From: Cytophagaceae bacterium
GTDB taxonomy: Bacteria; Bacteroidota; Bacteroidia; Cytophagales; Flexibacteraceae
DNA: 64,000 nucleotides
Direction: 5' to 3'
Assembly: GCA_027487695.1 (NCBI GenBank)
Contig: JAIYDB010000069.1
Span: 32,414-96,413, forward strand
Positions 27,434 through 35,531 of this stretch are shown here, piece after piece. Under the pieces are notes generated by a model. The model saw only the letters and a list, made by a program, of their open reading frames with translations, ran no database searches and had not been told where the DNA came from. Within the stretch, counting starts at the first letter, position 1. Every line of letters starts with the position of its first letter. The position numbers were made by a program, and so were the translations under genes.

Positions 27434-28240
27434 ATGAATTTCGCTTCAATAAAATATATACTGGTTTTAATAGTTGTGTTCTGCAATGCTTGCAGCACCC
27501 AAAAACTAATAACTGCCGCCAAAATTAAGCCTGAAAGCAACGTTGTTTTTCCTGAAATACCCCTATCGCTTTATTATCGTGAGGCACAAATTAGGTATGG
27601 CATTGCCCAAGATTCGCTCAACTTTTATGTGGCTATTGAGGCAGTTGAACCTATTACTTGTGGGAAAATATTAAGCAGAGGTTTATTGGTTTCTTTCAAT
27701 ACCAATGGTAAAAAGAAGCAAGAGTTCGGAATTAAATACCCTGTTGGAGCAATGGGTAAGCAAAAAATGGAACCTATGAATCTGACTGGCAATGCAATGC
27801 AGAACAGAGCAGCAATTCAAGAACAACTAGATAATTTGCAAGAACTTATGCTTTTTGAAAATGGCGAAACCGAAGGTGGTGTATATCCCCTAGCTATGAT
27901 AAAAGGCATAAAAGTAAAACTTACTGCTACTGATTTTGGCGGTATCATCTACCAACTTAGAATTAGCAAAAACCGATTGAAGTACTCCCCTTCCTCTGAA
28001 AAGCTTTTAGGAATAGGCATTGCAATTGAAGCTATCAGAGCTCCTTTAGGCGGACCCGTTCCTGATGGCACTTCAATGAGTGGTGGTATGCCAGCAGGAC
28101 AAAGTATGACCCAAACGATGAACGGTCAGCAACAAATGATGGGGCAGCCAGGGATGATGGGAGGCAGGCAACCCATGGGTTCAAAAATGCGCAACGATAG
28201 CTATTCACTAGGTTTTAACTTCTGGTTTTTTGTAAAATAA
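27434..28240 (+). CDS. Putative lipoprotein with Met/Gln/Gly-rich tail, unknown function
   Basis: I do not recognise this family. The 268-residue product has a hydrophobic N-terminus ending in FCNACS, which may be lipidated on the second cysteine. The body (about 40-225) looks like a beta-rich domain with alternating strands, followed by a low-complexity tail rich in Met, Gln, Gly and Pro (about 210-255, with GMPAGQSMTQTMNGQQQ). The tail resembles disordered metal-binding or interaction segments, but that is a guess. A TTG at 27419 opens the same frame; the ATG at 27434 gives a normal signal. The gene stands alone between the ROK and SerA genes. Confidence 0.6.
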   Translation: MNFASIKYILVLIVVFCNACSTQKLITAAKIKPESNVVFPEIPLSLYYREAQIRYGIAQDSLNFYVAIEAVEPITCGKILSRGLLVSFNTNGKKKQEFGIKYPVGAMGKQKMEPMNLTGNAMQNRAAIQEQLDNLQELMLFENGETEGGVYPLAMIKGIKVKLTATDFGGIIYQLRISKNRLKYSPSSEKLLGIGIAIEAIRAPLGGPVPDGTSMSGGMPAGQSMTQTMNGQQQMMGQPGMMGGRQPMGSKMRNDSYSLGFNFWFFVK

Positions 28241-28286
28241 AAAAACCTCAGCAAGGCAGATGTTTAGAAATCTATTTACTTGAATA

Positions 28287-30179
28287 TTAATACAATACCC
28301 TAAACTTGATGGTATTAGGGATGGCCTTTAGTGCCTCAATTACTTCGGTATTGTATTCCTTATCTATATCGGTAATTACATAGCCAATTTCAGCATTGGT
28401 CTTTAAGTATTGACCAAGGATGTTAATGCTATGTTCGCTCAATACCGTATTAATCTTCGCCATAACTCCAGGCACATTGGCGTGCACGTGGATTAAACGA
28501 TGGGCAATAGCAAAATCAGGCAATACCATATTCGGGAAGTTTACCGAATTGTGCGTATTTCCAGAGTTTACATACTGTATAATCTTGCTTGGTACATAAT
28601 CGGCAATGCCTAGCTGCGCCTCTTCGGTGCTGCCTCCAATATGAGGAGTTAGCAAAAGGTTAGGCAAGCCTTGCAATTCTGAACTAAAGCCTTCGCCATT
28701 ATTCTTAGGCTCGTGCGGGAATACATCTATTGCTGCACCTTGCACCTTACCCGATTTTATGTTTTTCGCTAGTTCGCCAATATCTACAATATGTCCACGA
28801 CTCAGGTTCATAAACACAACCCCTGGCTTCATTGCGCTAAATTCAGCTTCGCCAATTAAGTGGGTATTTTCTTTGCGTCCATCAACGTGAATGGTTACCA
28901 CATCCACTTCCGAAAGCAATTCGTGTAACGAACGGCACTTCTTGGCATTACCCAAACTTAGCTTATCAACCACATCGTAGTAATAGACCTGCATCCCTAA
29001 GCCTTCCGCCAACACAGAAAGCTGGGTACCGATATTGCCGTATCCAACAATGCCTAGTTTCTTACCACGAATTTCGTAGCTGTTCTTGCTGCTCTTTATC
29101 CAATTGCCTTGGTGTAAAGCCTGACTCTTTTCCGCAATCTGACGGATGAGGACAATCATTTCACCAATAGCCATTTCCACTACAGATCGGCTATTACTAA
29201 ATGGTGCATTGAACGCGACCACCCCTTTTTTCAAACAAGCATTCAGGTCAATCTGATTGGTTCCAATACAAAAAGCACCTACGCCAATCAAACGCTCAGC
29301 GTAGGCAAGCACCTTTTCAGTAACCTGCGTTTTAGACCTAATTCCAAGGATACTTACCTCCTTAATGCGCTCACAAAGTTCGTCTTCATCAAGGGCGGTA
29401 GTAATCGTTTCTACATTATACCCCTCATTCTGAAACAGTTGCACTGCGTGAGGATGTATATTTTCTAATAATAAAACGTTAATCCTGTTTTTAGGATAGC
29501 TATAGCGCATAGGTAGTTTTTGCTGAAATAGAAATTCATCTAAAGAAGGTAACACCGAATCGGCCTGAGCGGCTACGGTTTCCCTAAATATATTTTCGGT
29601 AAAGGCATAGAACTTGGCAGCCAAGCCAGCCTCTTTAATCTCGTAATCGGTATATCCATCGCCCACCACCATGATAGGTTTAGGCAGGTTTAATTGCTGA
29701 ATTAGTTTTACTTTGCCCTTATCTCCTGATAGTGGGTTGCTACTATCCACGCCAATGATATTACCTTCCACATCAAACTGATAGGTATTGGCATAAACGT
29801 GGGTTGGCTTAATGCCATAATCAGCAACAATAGGTTCAATAAACTCCCTAAAGCCTGAGCTAATAATCAGAATATCAGCGGCGTGCTTCAAAAAGAACGA
29901 CTTATTTTCCGCTATTGATGTGCTTACTTTGGTCTTGAGTACCTCAATTAAAGCAGGTAAATGTCGGTGATGAGCATCTAATAATGCAATGCGCTTCTCC
30001 AAAGATTCCGCAAAGGAAAGTTCCCCCGCCATCGCCCTATGGGTGAGTTCAGCAATTTCTGATAATCTGGTTTCCTTTTCAGGTTTACCTTCTAAGGCAA
30101 TGGCTGCAAGCTCGTCCATCCCTTCCACCTGCATAAAGGTAGAATCGAAATCAAAAACAACAATATAGGGCAGCGACAT
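28287..30179 (-). CDS. Fused phosphoserine phosphatase (SerB) and 3-phosphoglycerate dehydrogenase (SerA)
   Basis: A 630-residue two-enzyme fusion for serine synthesis. Residues 1-~225 are a HAD phosphatase with motif I DFDSTF (Asp10, Asp12), EGMDELA nearby as in phosphoserine phosphatases, motif II IISSGF, the lysine in GDKGKVKL and motif IV GDGYTD. Residues ~230-555 are an E. coli-type D-3-phosphoglycerate dehydrogenase: FNAPFSNSRSV, NAD-binding GYGNIGTQL, then active-site Arg, Glu and His in MNLSRG, DVFPHEP and TPHIGGST. A C-terminal ACT domain (~560-630, HANVPGVMAKIN) suggests feedback by serine. The intermediate transaminase SerC is not fused or nearby. A start 21 bases upstream is possible; the ATG at 30179 gives the usual N-terminus. 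Confidence 0.87.
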   Translation of the reverse strand: MSLPYIVVFDFDSTFMQVEGMDELAAIALEGKPEKETRLSEIAELTHRAMAGELSFAESLEKRIALLDAHHRHLPALIEVLKTKVSTSIAENKSFFLKHAADILIISSGFREFIEPIVADYGIKPTHVYANTYQFDVEGNIIGVDSSNPLSGDKGKVKLIQQLNLPKPIMVVGDGYTDYEIKEAGLAAKFYAFTENIFRETVAAQADSVLPSLDEFLFQQKLPMRYSYPKNRINVLLLENIHPHAVQLFQNEGYNVETITTALDEDELCERIKEVSILGIRSKTQVTEKVLAYAERLIGVGAFCIGTNQIDLNACLKKGVVAFNAPFSNSRSVVEMAIGEMIVLIRQIAEKSQALHQGNWIKSSKNSYEIRGKKLGIVGYGNIGTQLSVLAEGLGMQVYYYDVVDKLSLGNAKKCRSLHELLSEVDVVTIHVDGRKENTHLIGEAEFSAMKPGVVFMNLSRGHIVDIGELAKNIKSGKVQGAAIDVFPHEPKNNGEGFSSELQGLPNLLLTPHIGGSTEEAQLGIADYVPSKIIQYVNSGNTHNSVNFPNMVLPDFAIAHRLIHVHANVPGVMAKINTVLSEHSINILGQYLKTNAEIGYVITDIDKEYNTEVIEALKAIPNTIKFRVLY

Positions 30180-30331
30180 AAGCAGAAATTGAACCTGCAA
30201 ATTAGGAGTTTTCCAATTAACCTTTTTATAAAATTACAGTAAGCCCTTTATGACTGTTACTCTTACATAATTTCACTAGTTAAGTCTAGCTGTTGCAAAT
30301 ACTTATTCCCTAAATCCTTTTCTTTGCACCT

Positions 30332-30829
30332 ATGGAATCCATTACCCTAACCGCTGCCACAAAAGCTGAAAAGTACCAAGAACTTTTGCCTCAAATTGAG
30401 GCTTTGTTTCAAGTAGAATCGCTTTGGTTGCCTAACCTAGCAAATTGTGTAGCTGTACTAAAAGAGGCTTTTCAATGGTATTGGGTCGGTTTTTATTTGG
30501 TACAGGATGAGCAGTTGGTATTGGGACCGTTCCAAGGTCCGTTAGCTTGTACGCGTATTCCGTTTTCCAAAGGGGTTTGTGGTGCAGCTTACACCACCCA
30601 ACAAACACAATTAGTACCTGATGTAAACCAATTCCCGGGGCATATTGCTTGTAGTGCTTCTAGCCAAAGCGAAGTAGTTGTACCCGTTTTTTATCAGGGC
30701 AAAGTGGCAATGGTATTAGATGTAGATAGCGAACACCTTGCTCATTATGATGCCGAAGATGTAGTTGGACTTGAGCAAATTATGGCTTTGGTGGAAAAGT
30801 ATGTAGCACCAAGCTATATTAATAGGTAA
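30332..30829 (+). CDS. Free methionine-(R)-sulfoxide reductase (GAF domain)
   Basis: A 165-residue GAF-domain enzyme that reduces free methionine-R-sulfoxide with thioredoxin. The three cysteines of the family are present at about 73 (PLACTRIP), 83 (GVCGAA) and 107 (HIACSAS), with the same 10 and 24 residue spacings as in E. coli fRMsr. The WYWVGFYL start of the GAF core and VLDVDSEH near the end also fit. It is transcribed with the MlaE-like permease gene 36 bases downstream, or separately. Confidence 0.92.
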   Translation: MESITLTAATKAEKYQELLPQIEALFQVESLWLPNLANCVAVLKEAFQWYWVGFYLVQDEQLVLGPFQGPLACTRIPFSKGVCGAAYTTQQTQLVPDVNQFPGHIACSASSQSEVVVPVFYQGKVAMVLDVDSEHLAHYDAEDVVGLEQIMALVEKYVAPSYINR

Positions 30830-30865
30830 ATTGCGCACTATTACAGCTCACATATTACAATACGA

Positions 30866-31603
30866 ATGGGTTTACTACGAAGTTTAGGGAACTACCTTAT
30901 TTTCCTGAGTGCTATGTTCCGCAATAGGGAATCGTTTAGGGTATATCCTCCTTTGGTGGTAAACGAAATGATGCTCATTGGCATTAATTCTGTGTTTATT
31001 GTAAGTGTGATTTCAGTTTTTATTGGGGCTGTAACTGCTGTTCAAACTGCCTATAACCTAGTTTCTCCCTTAGTACCGAAATATACCATTGGCGTTATTG
31101 TGCGCGATATGGCGGTTTTGGAACTGAGTACCACTTTTACATGCGTGGTTTTAGCAGGTAAAGTCGGCAGTAATATTGCAGGTAGCCTCGGTTCAATGCG
31201 GGTAAGCGAGCAAATAGATGCGCTAGAGGTAATGGGGATCAATAGTGTGAGCTATTTGGTATTGCCTAAAATCATTGCTGGGGTAATGATGTTCCCTTTA
31301 CTCGTAGCATTTTCTGCCTTCTTGATATTTATAGGTGGATATATTGGTGGTGTTTTACCGGGCTTGCTTACTGAAAGCGATTATATCTACGGCATCAGGT
31401 TTCAGTTTGAGCCGTTCAATATCACCTTCGCCTTGATTAAAGGATTCGTTTTCGGCTTCCTGATTACTTCTATCAGTAGCTTTCAAGGATATAATACCCG
31501 TGGTGGTTCCTTAGAAGTAGGAAAAAGTAGTACGGAAGCGGTAACTAATAGCTGTATAGCCCTTCTATTGGCAGACTATTTTCTTGCCCAAATATTATTG
31601 TAA
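30866..31603 (+). CDS. MlaE family ABC transporter permease
   Basis: A 245-residue permease of the MlaE group, which with an ATPase (MlaF) and an MCE-domain protein (MlaD) moves phospholipids between the membranes. Five or so hydrophobic segments are visible with the family motifs RDMAVLELSTTFTCVVLAGKVGS, EQIDALEVMGINSVSYLVLP and the late FQGYNTRGGSLEVGKSSTEAV. The ATPase and MCE genes are not next to it; a convergent GNAT gene follows seven bases later. Confidence 0.92.
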   Translation: MGLLRSLGNYLIFLSAMFRNRESFRVYPPLVVNEMMLIGINSVFIVSVISVFIGAVTAVQTAYNLVSPLVPKYTIGVIVRDMAVLELSTTFTCVVLAGKVGSNIAGSLGSMRVSEQIDALEVMGINSVSYLVLPKIIAGVMMFPLLVAFSAFLIFIGGYIGGVLPGLLTESDYIYGIRFQFEPFNITFALIKGFVFGFLITSISSFQGYNTRGGSLEVGKSSTEAVTNSCIALLLADYFLAQILL

Positions 31604-31610
31604 GGTACTT

Positions 31611-32117
31611 TTATTCAGGCAGTTGCTTACCGAGGATTAACAAATCAATCATCTTAGAATCTATTATTGCTACCGAAGGTAGGTGTGCCCATTGCTCATA
31701 CCCAAAACTTCTGAATAGCTTTAAGCTTGGGGCATTGTGGGCAAAAATATAAGCGGTTAAAATCCGCAAATCAAATGCTTTAGCATTGGCTTCTAAGTGG
31801 TTAAGCAGTTGTTTACCAAGCCCTTGTTTCTGGTAATTGGGATGCACATACAGACCAACCTCTACTGTGCTTTTATAGGCAGTTCTGCTATAAAAATCCC
31901 TTACAGATAAATAGCCAACTACTTCATTGCCATTAACTGCCACCCATAAAGGACGGTTATTTTTGGCGTGGTCGTCAAACCAAGTCATTCTGCTTTCTAC
32001 ATTTACAGGTTCTATATCCGCAGTAGCCATACGTCCTGGGATGCTGCTATTATAGATAGCCACCATTTCGGGTAAATCGGCCTCAGTGGCCAGACGTATT
32101 TTAAAAGATGCTCCCAT
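31611..32117 (-). CDS. GNAT family N-acetyltransferase (phosphinothricin-acetyltransferase-like)
   Basis: A 168-residue GNAT acetyltransferase of the Pat/Bar-like subgroup. Seen: an N-terminal IRLATEADLPEMVAIYNSSI, a middle TVEVGLYVHPNYQKQGLGKQLL with the acetyl-CoA pyrophosphate loop Q-K-Q-G-L-G-K, and a late AHNAPSLKLFRSFGY. The acceptor amine is unknown. Its ATG shares an A with the stop of the YggS gene, so it is translated after it. Confidence 0.88.
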   Translation of the reverse strand: MGASFKIRLATEADLPEMVAIYNSSIPGRMATADIEPVNVESRMTWFDDHAKNNRPLWVAVNGNEVVGYLSVRDFYSRTAYKSTVEVGLYVHPNYQKQGLGKQLLNHLEANAKAFDLRILTAYIFAHNAPSLKLFRSFGYEQWAHLPSVAIIDSKMIDLLILGKQLPE

Positions 32118-32794
32118 TACACTGAGTAGGATCTATGTCCGAAAATAGAGGAACCAATACGTACCATCGTACTACCGTGTTCCAAAGCAATTTTATAGTC
32201 GCCACTCATACCCATACTGAGTTCTTTCCAATCAGAATTTGGTAAAGGATAAGCAATTTTAACTTCTTCAAATAATTGTTTCAATCCCTCAAATTCATTG
32301 GCAATTTGGGCTTCATTATCGGTATTGGTAGCCATACCCATAAGTCCGCATAGCTTTACGTTTTGGAAACCTTGCACCTCCTTATTCTCCAAAAGTTCTA
32401 ATAATTCTGCTTGATCTAAACCGAACTTAGTTTCTTCCTGAGCGATATAAACCTGTAATAAACAGTTGATTACCCTACCCGCTTTTGCGCCTTGCTTGTT
32501 AATTTCCTCCAACAATTTAAAGCTATCCACCGCGTGGATTAAATGCACAAAAGGGGCAATATATTTCACTTTATTGGTTTGTAAGTGACCAATCAAATGC
32601 CATTGAATATCCTTTGGTAGCTCCTCATATTTAGCGGTCATTTCCTGCACCTTGTTCTCCCCAAAAACCCGACAACCAGCTTCATAAGCCTCCAATAAAT
32701 CAGGATTAGGTTTGGTTTTACTTACAGCCACCAAAGTAGCCCCGTAACTACTCACTTCATTTTGGTAATGCAGAAATGCGTTTGCGATATCCAT
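32117..32794 (-). CDS. YggS/PLPBP family pyridoxal-phosphate homeostasis protein
   Basis: A 225-residue PLP-binding protein of the YggS/PROSC family, which buffers vitamin B6 and affects amino-acid balance rather than acting as a racemase. The PLP lysine is in VAVSKTKPNPDLLEAY; further family motifs are FGENKVQEM, WHLIGHLQTNKVKYI, LCGLMGMAT, and LSMGMSGDYKIALEHGST with VRIGSSIFG. Length is normal. It overlaps the GNAT gene by one base (TAATG). Confidence 0.95.
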   Translation of the reverse strand: MDIANAFLHYQNEVSSYGATLVAVSKTKPNPDLLEAYEAGCRVFGENKVQEMTAKYEELPKDIQWHLIGHLQTNKVKYIAPFVHLIHAVDSFKLLEEINKQGAKAGRVINCLLQVYIAQEETKFGLDQAELLELLENKEVQGFQNVKLCGLMGMATNTDNEAQIANEFEGLKQLFEEVKIAYPLPNSDWKELSMGMSGDYKIALEHGSTMVRIGSSIFGHRSYSV

Positions 32795-33105
32795 AGGTGC
32801 AATTTACAAAGAATAGGACGAGGTGAATAGCATTGGTTATGGCAAATTCAGAATAGCTCTAGAACTCATTTGAAAAACAACATTAAACCCTCAATGTTCA
32901 TTTGTCGGAATGGCTAAACCATAGTTTTGCTTTAAAAAGTAGTAATCAGGTTGGTTTCAAAATTTATGATACGAATAAAAGCCATTATAACTGATAGCAT
33001 AGTTTAGTATAATAGCATTGAAATGAGAATAAAATCATAATAAAATTTGGAAATACCAGTAATGAATATTTAATTACAGATGTAAACCATACCAAAGCCC
33101 AAACA
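32795..33105. other. 311-base intergenic region between divergent genes
   Basis: AT-rich, no gene seen. It must hold the start signals for yggS (minus strand) and the small T9SS cargo gene (plus strand). I find no element that matches the consensus well; a TAAAATTTG at about 33046-33054 is one base too long to fit TAnnTTTG. Confidence 0.5.
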
Positions 33106-34047
33106 ATGAAAAAACTTTTTACCCTTATCCTATTTTTTGCTTGTGCATTTAATGCTATTGGGCAAATAATACCCAACCAAATTTTTCCAGGTCAAGGCTA
33201 TGATTCTTTAACTATGGATTCCTTAAACCGATGCTTAGGTTGCCTTATCAAAATTGAGGGTACAGATGCACTCGGAAATAAAGACACAATTGTATTCGGT
33301 GCAGCCAGAAATGCAACCTTAGGAGTAGATAATTCTCTTGGAGAAAGAAACTACTTAGGTATTCAATTTAACCCGTTAGATATGAGATTTATACAAAGGG
33401 ATACAATTTGTTGGGGTAGGATATTTACTGGGACCCCACGCACCGGAGGTAGAAGTCAAAACTTCATCTATTTTCCAAATCCTCTTGATCTAAAAACAGA
33501 TGTAAGAGCCAGTCTTTGGGTAGATATTCCGCAAGGTGGCGATAGAGTTCTTGGTAGTATCACTAAGCATACATTAAAAATTTCAGCTTCAAATTATCCT
33601 ATTTCTTTAAAACTAATTCAATTAAACGGTTTTAATTATCCAATTAATTATTCTGGAATTGAACTTATTCCGATAACAAATTGCATTGCACCTCCAGTTA
33701 CTGTTGAGCCTTTACGCTTGTCAAACCTTGGTTCAATAATTACATTGACATCTCAAGTAGATTGGTATGCCATAGGTGCAGGATTTGATGTAAATAGTTC
33801 TAAACTTAAAAAGTCCAAACTAGAACTTGGAGTCTATCCAATTCCAGCTGCTAAAAAAATTCAAATTACAGGATTGCGTTCAGCTACCAATGTTTCCATA
33901 ACTTCCATTGCAGGTAAAGAAATTAAAAATCTATTAGTAAATCCTGAAAGTCCTGAGGTGAATATTGAAGGACTTGAAAAGGGTATTTATTTACTTCAAT
34001 GCCAAAGTAAAGAAGGTGTGCAGGCATTACGTATTGTAAAACAGTAA
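33106..34047 (+). CDS. Secreted protein with T9SS C-terminal sorting domain
   Basis: A 313-residue exported protein. The signal peptide KKLFTLILFFACAFNAIG ends near residue 21. The body (about 25-225) is beta-rich and I do not recognise it; it contains a C-x-x-C pair (RCLGCLIK). The last ~75 residues form a type A T9SS sorting domain: LGVYPIPAAKKIQITG, VSITSIAGKEI, and GLEKGIYLLQCQSKEGVQALRIVKQ, with the usual terminal basic residue. It should therefore be exported through T9SS and anchored or released by PorU, which is encoded in this window. It stands alone; the next gene converges. Confidence 0.82.
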   Translation: MKKLFTLILFFACAFNAIGQIIPNQIFPGQGYDSLTMDSLNRCLGCLIKIEGTDALGNKDTIVFGAARNATLGVDNSLGERNYLGIQFNPLDMRFIQRDTICWGRIFTGTPRTGGRSQNFIYFPNPLDLKTDVRASLWVDIPQGGDRVLGSITKHTLKISASNYPISLKLIQLNGFNYPINYSGIELIPITNCIAPPVTVEPLRLSNLGSIITLTSQVDWYAIGAGFDVNSSKLKKSKLELGVYPIPAAKKIQITGLRSATNVSITSIAGKEIKNLLVNPESPEVNIEGLEKGIYLLQCQSKEGVQALRIVKQ

Positions 34048-34051
34048 TCCC

Positions 34052-35458
34052 CTACTCAACCTTGGGATTCTTATACAACGCCATTTTCACTCCCCCACTA
34101 TGGGTACTATATATGGGTTTCCAAATGGCAAGGGTATCCAACTCCGAATCGGTAAAGCCGTTGCTGATGTTGGTATATAAGATGTACCGACTTGTCCGAA
34201 AATCCTTTGGGCTGTATTTCTGGGTGTTGCTGCCTTTTAGTGTATAATCATCAGGGGTATCTAAAAGGGGGAAATCTGTACCTATTTCAGCAAAATCAAT
34301 ATTTTGAGTTTGAAGGTAGCTTTGAATATCCTTACCGAGTTGGTGGTATGGAATATGTCCAAGGGTGCAATCCCAATTTTTTGCAATTTTATCTGAGTAA
34401 GTCCACCATTGACCAGAAATAGATACCCAACATATCATCCAAACAAAGAAGGGTTTCATCTGAAAATATCGCTGAATCATATAAACTACCAATAAGGGTA
34501 AAAACACCAATCCTGGTAATAAATAACGTGTCCCCACACTATTTGCTTTAGGTAGTTGCGTAATGGCAATGAACAAAATAGGCATTACTACAAGCAGCAA
34601 AAGCAATTGTAACACCTTATCAGTTTTAAAGGGTTTATTCCCCAATCTGAAGGTAAGCAATAATAATACACCCCAAAAGGCTACCATGCCAAAATCAATC
34701 AGTCGCAAACCGAAGGAGGCTATATTGTGAATAAAGCCTTGTAAATCAACATTCTGATATAAGGGTGCCCATTCCCCTTCTGGATTATAGATGGCCCAAC
34801 CCATAGCCTGATAATGTAAAGCATAGTAAATAGCCCCAAAAATAGCTGGTGGAAAACAAGCCAATAAAAATGGATTGAACACCCTTTTTTGGTGATACCA
34901 CGTAAATAACCAAAAACCTATAGCTAAGCTTTCTGCGACCAAAATACCACGTGTACTAATGGTAGCGCAGAAAAGTAGCCATATCGCCATTTCTGTAGAT
35001 TTTTGGTGTAGTGCGCTTATTACTGCCGAAAGGTATAAGGCCACCAAAACCACATCGGGACTTATTTGATAGAAATGACCGAGTAATGGTCCACAAGAAG
35101 CCATTGCCACTACAGAAATAGATTGCCACTTCCCTTCAAAAAAGAAAGTGGTTAGCTGAAACATCCGCCACAATATCAAAAGAACAAAAGGCAACATTGC
35201 CAAGTGGGAAACCAATAAATTGCGTCCAAATAATTTCCACCACCCTGCCAAGTACAACCCAAAAAACGGTGGGTGACCAGGGTTTATCTCATTCGGGGGA
35301 AACAGACTAAAACTGGATTGGGTATAAAACCAAGTCGCCAATTTGCTGCCCAGCATCGTACCATCCCAAAAAAACGGCAATCGGCTATAAAGTGCCCAAA
35401 TCCCTATATAGATTGAGGCGACTACAATAAAACCAAGATGCTTTTTAAGGAAGGACAT
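34052..35458 (-). CDS. Polytopic membrane glycosyltransferase-like protein (GT39/PMT type)
   Basis: A 468-residue inner-membrane protein with about ten hydrophobic segments. The first periplasmic loop holds FFWDGTMLGSKLATWF and GHPPFFGLYLAGWWKLFG, resembling the acidic and HPP motifs of PMT/ArnT-type enzymes that transfer a sugar from a lipid-linked donor. The C-terminal ~110 residues are a soluble periplasmic part. This is a distant match, so the activity is tentative. It lies downstream of a minus-strand terminator and appears monocistronic. Confidence 0.6.
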   Translation of the reverse strand: MSFLKKHLGFIVVASIYIGIWALYSRLPFFWDGTMLGSKLATWFYTQSSFSLFPPNEINPGHPPFFGLYLAGWWKLFGRNLLVSHLAMLPFVLLILWRMFQLTTFFFEGKWQSISVVAMASCGPLLGHFYQISPDVVLVALYLSAVISALHQKSTEMAIWLLFCATISTRGILVAESLAIGFWLFTWYHQKRVFNPFLLACFPPAIFGAIYYALHYQAMGWAIYNPEGEWAPLYQNVDLQGFIHNIASFGLRLIDFGMVAFWGVLLLLTFRLGNKPFKTDKVLQLLLLLVVMPILFIAITQLPKANSVGTRYLLPGLVFLPLLVVYMIQRYFQMKPFFVWMICWVSISGQWWTYSDKIAKNWDCTLGHIPYHQLGKDIQSYLQTQNIDFAEIGTDFPLLDTPDDYTLKGSNTQKYSPKDFRTSRYILYTNISNGFTDSELDTLAIWKPIYSTHSGGVKMALYKNPKVE

Positions 35459-35481
35459 TTTTTGATGCTTGAATTAAAACA

Positions 35482-35514
35482 AAAATACCAGCTAAACAGG
35501 TTAGCTGGTATTTT
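35482..35514 (-). terminator. Intrinsic terminator after the M20 dipeptidase gene
   Basis: A perfect 14-base stem (35482-35495 with 35501-35514), a 5-base loop, and on the minus strand a run of T after it. It lies 17 bases past the stop of the M20 gene. Confidence 0.85.
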
Positions 35515-35531
35515 AAGAAAACTCTTTCTTC

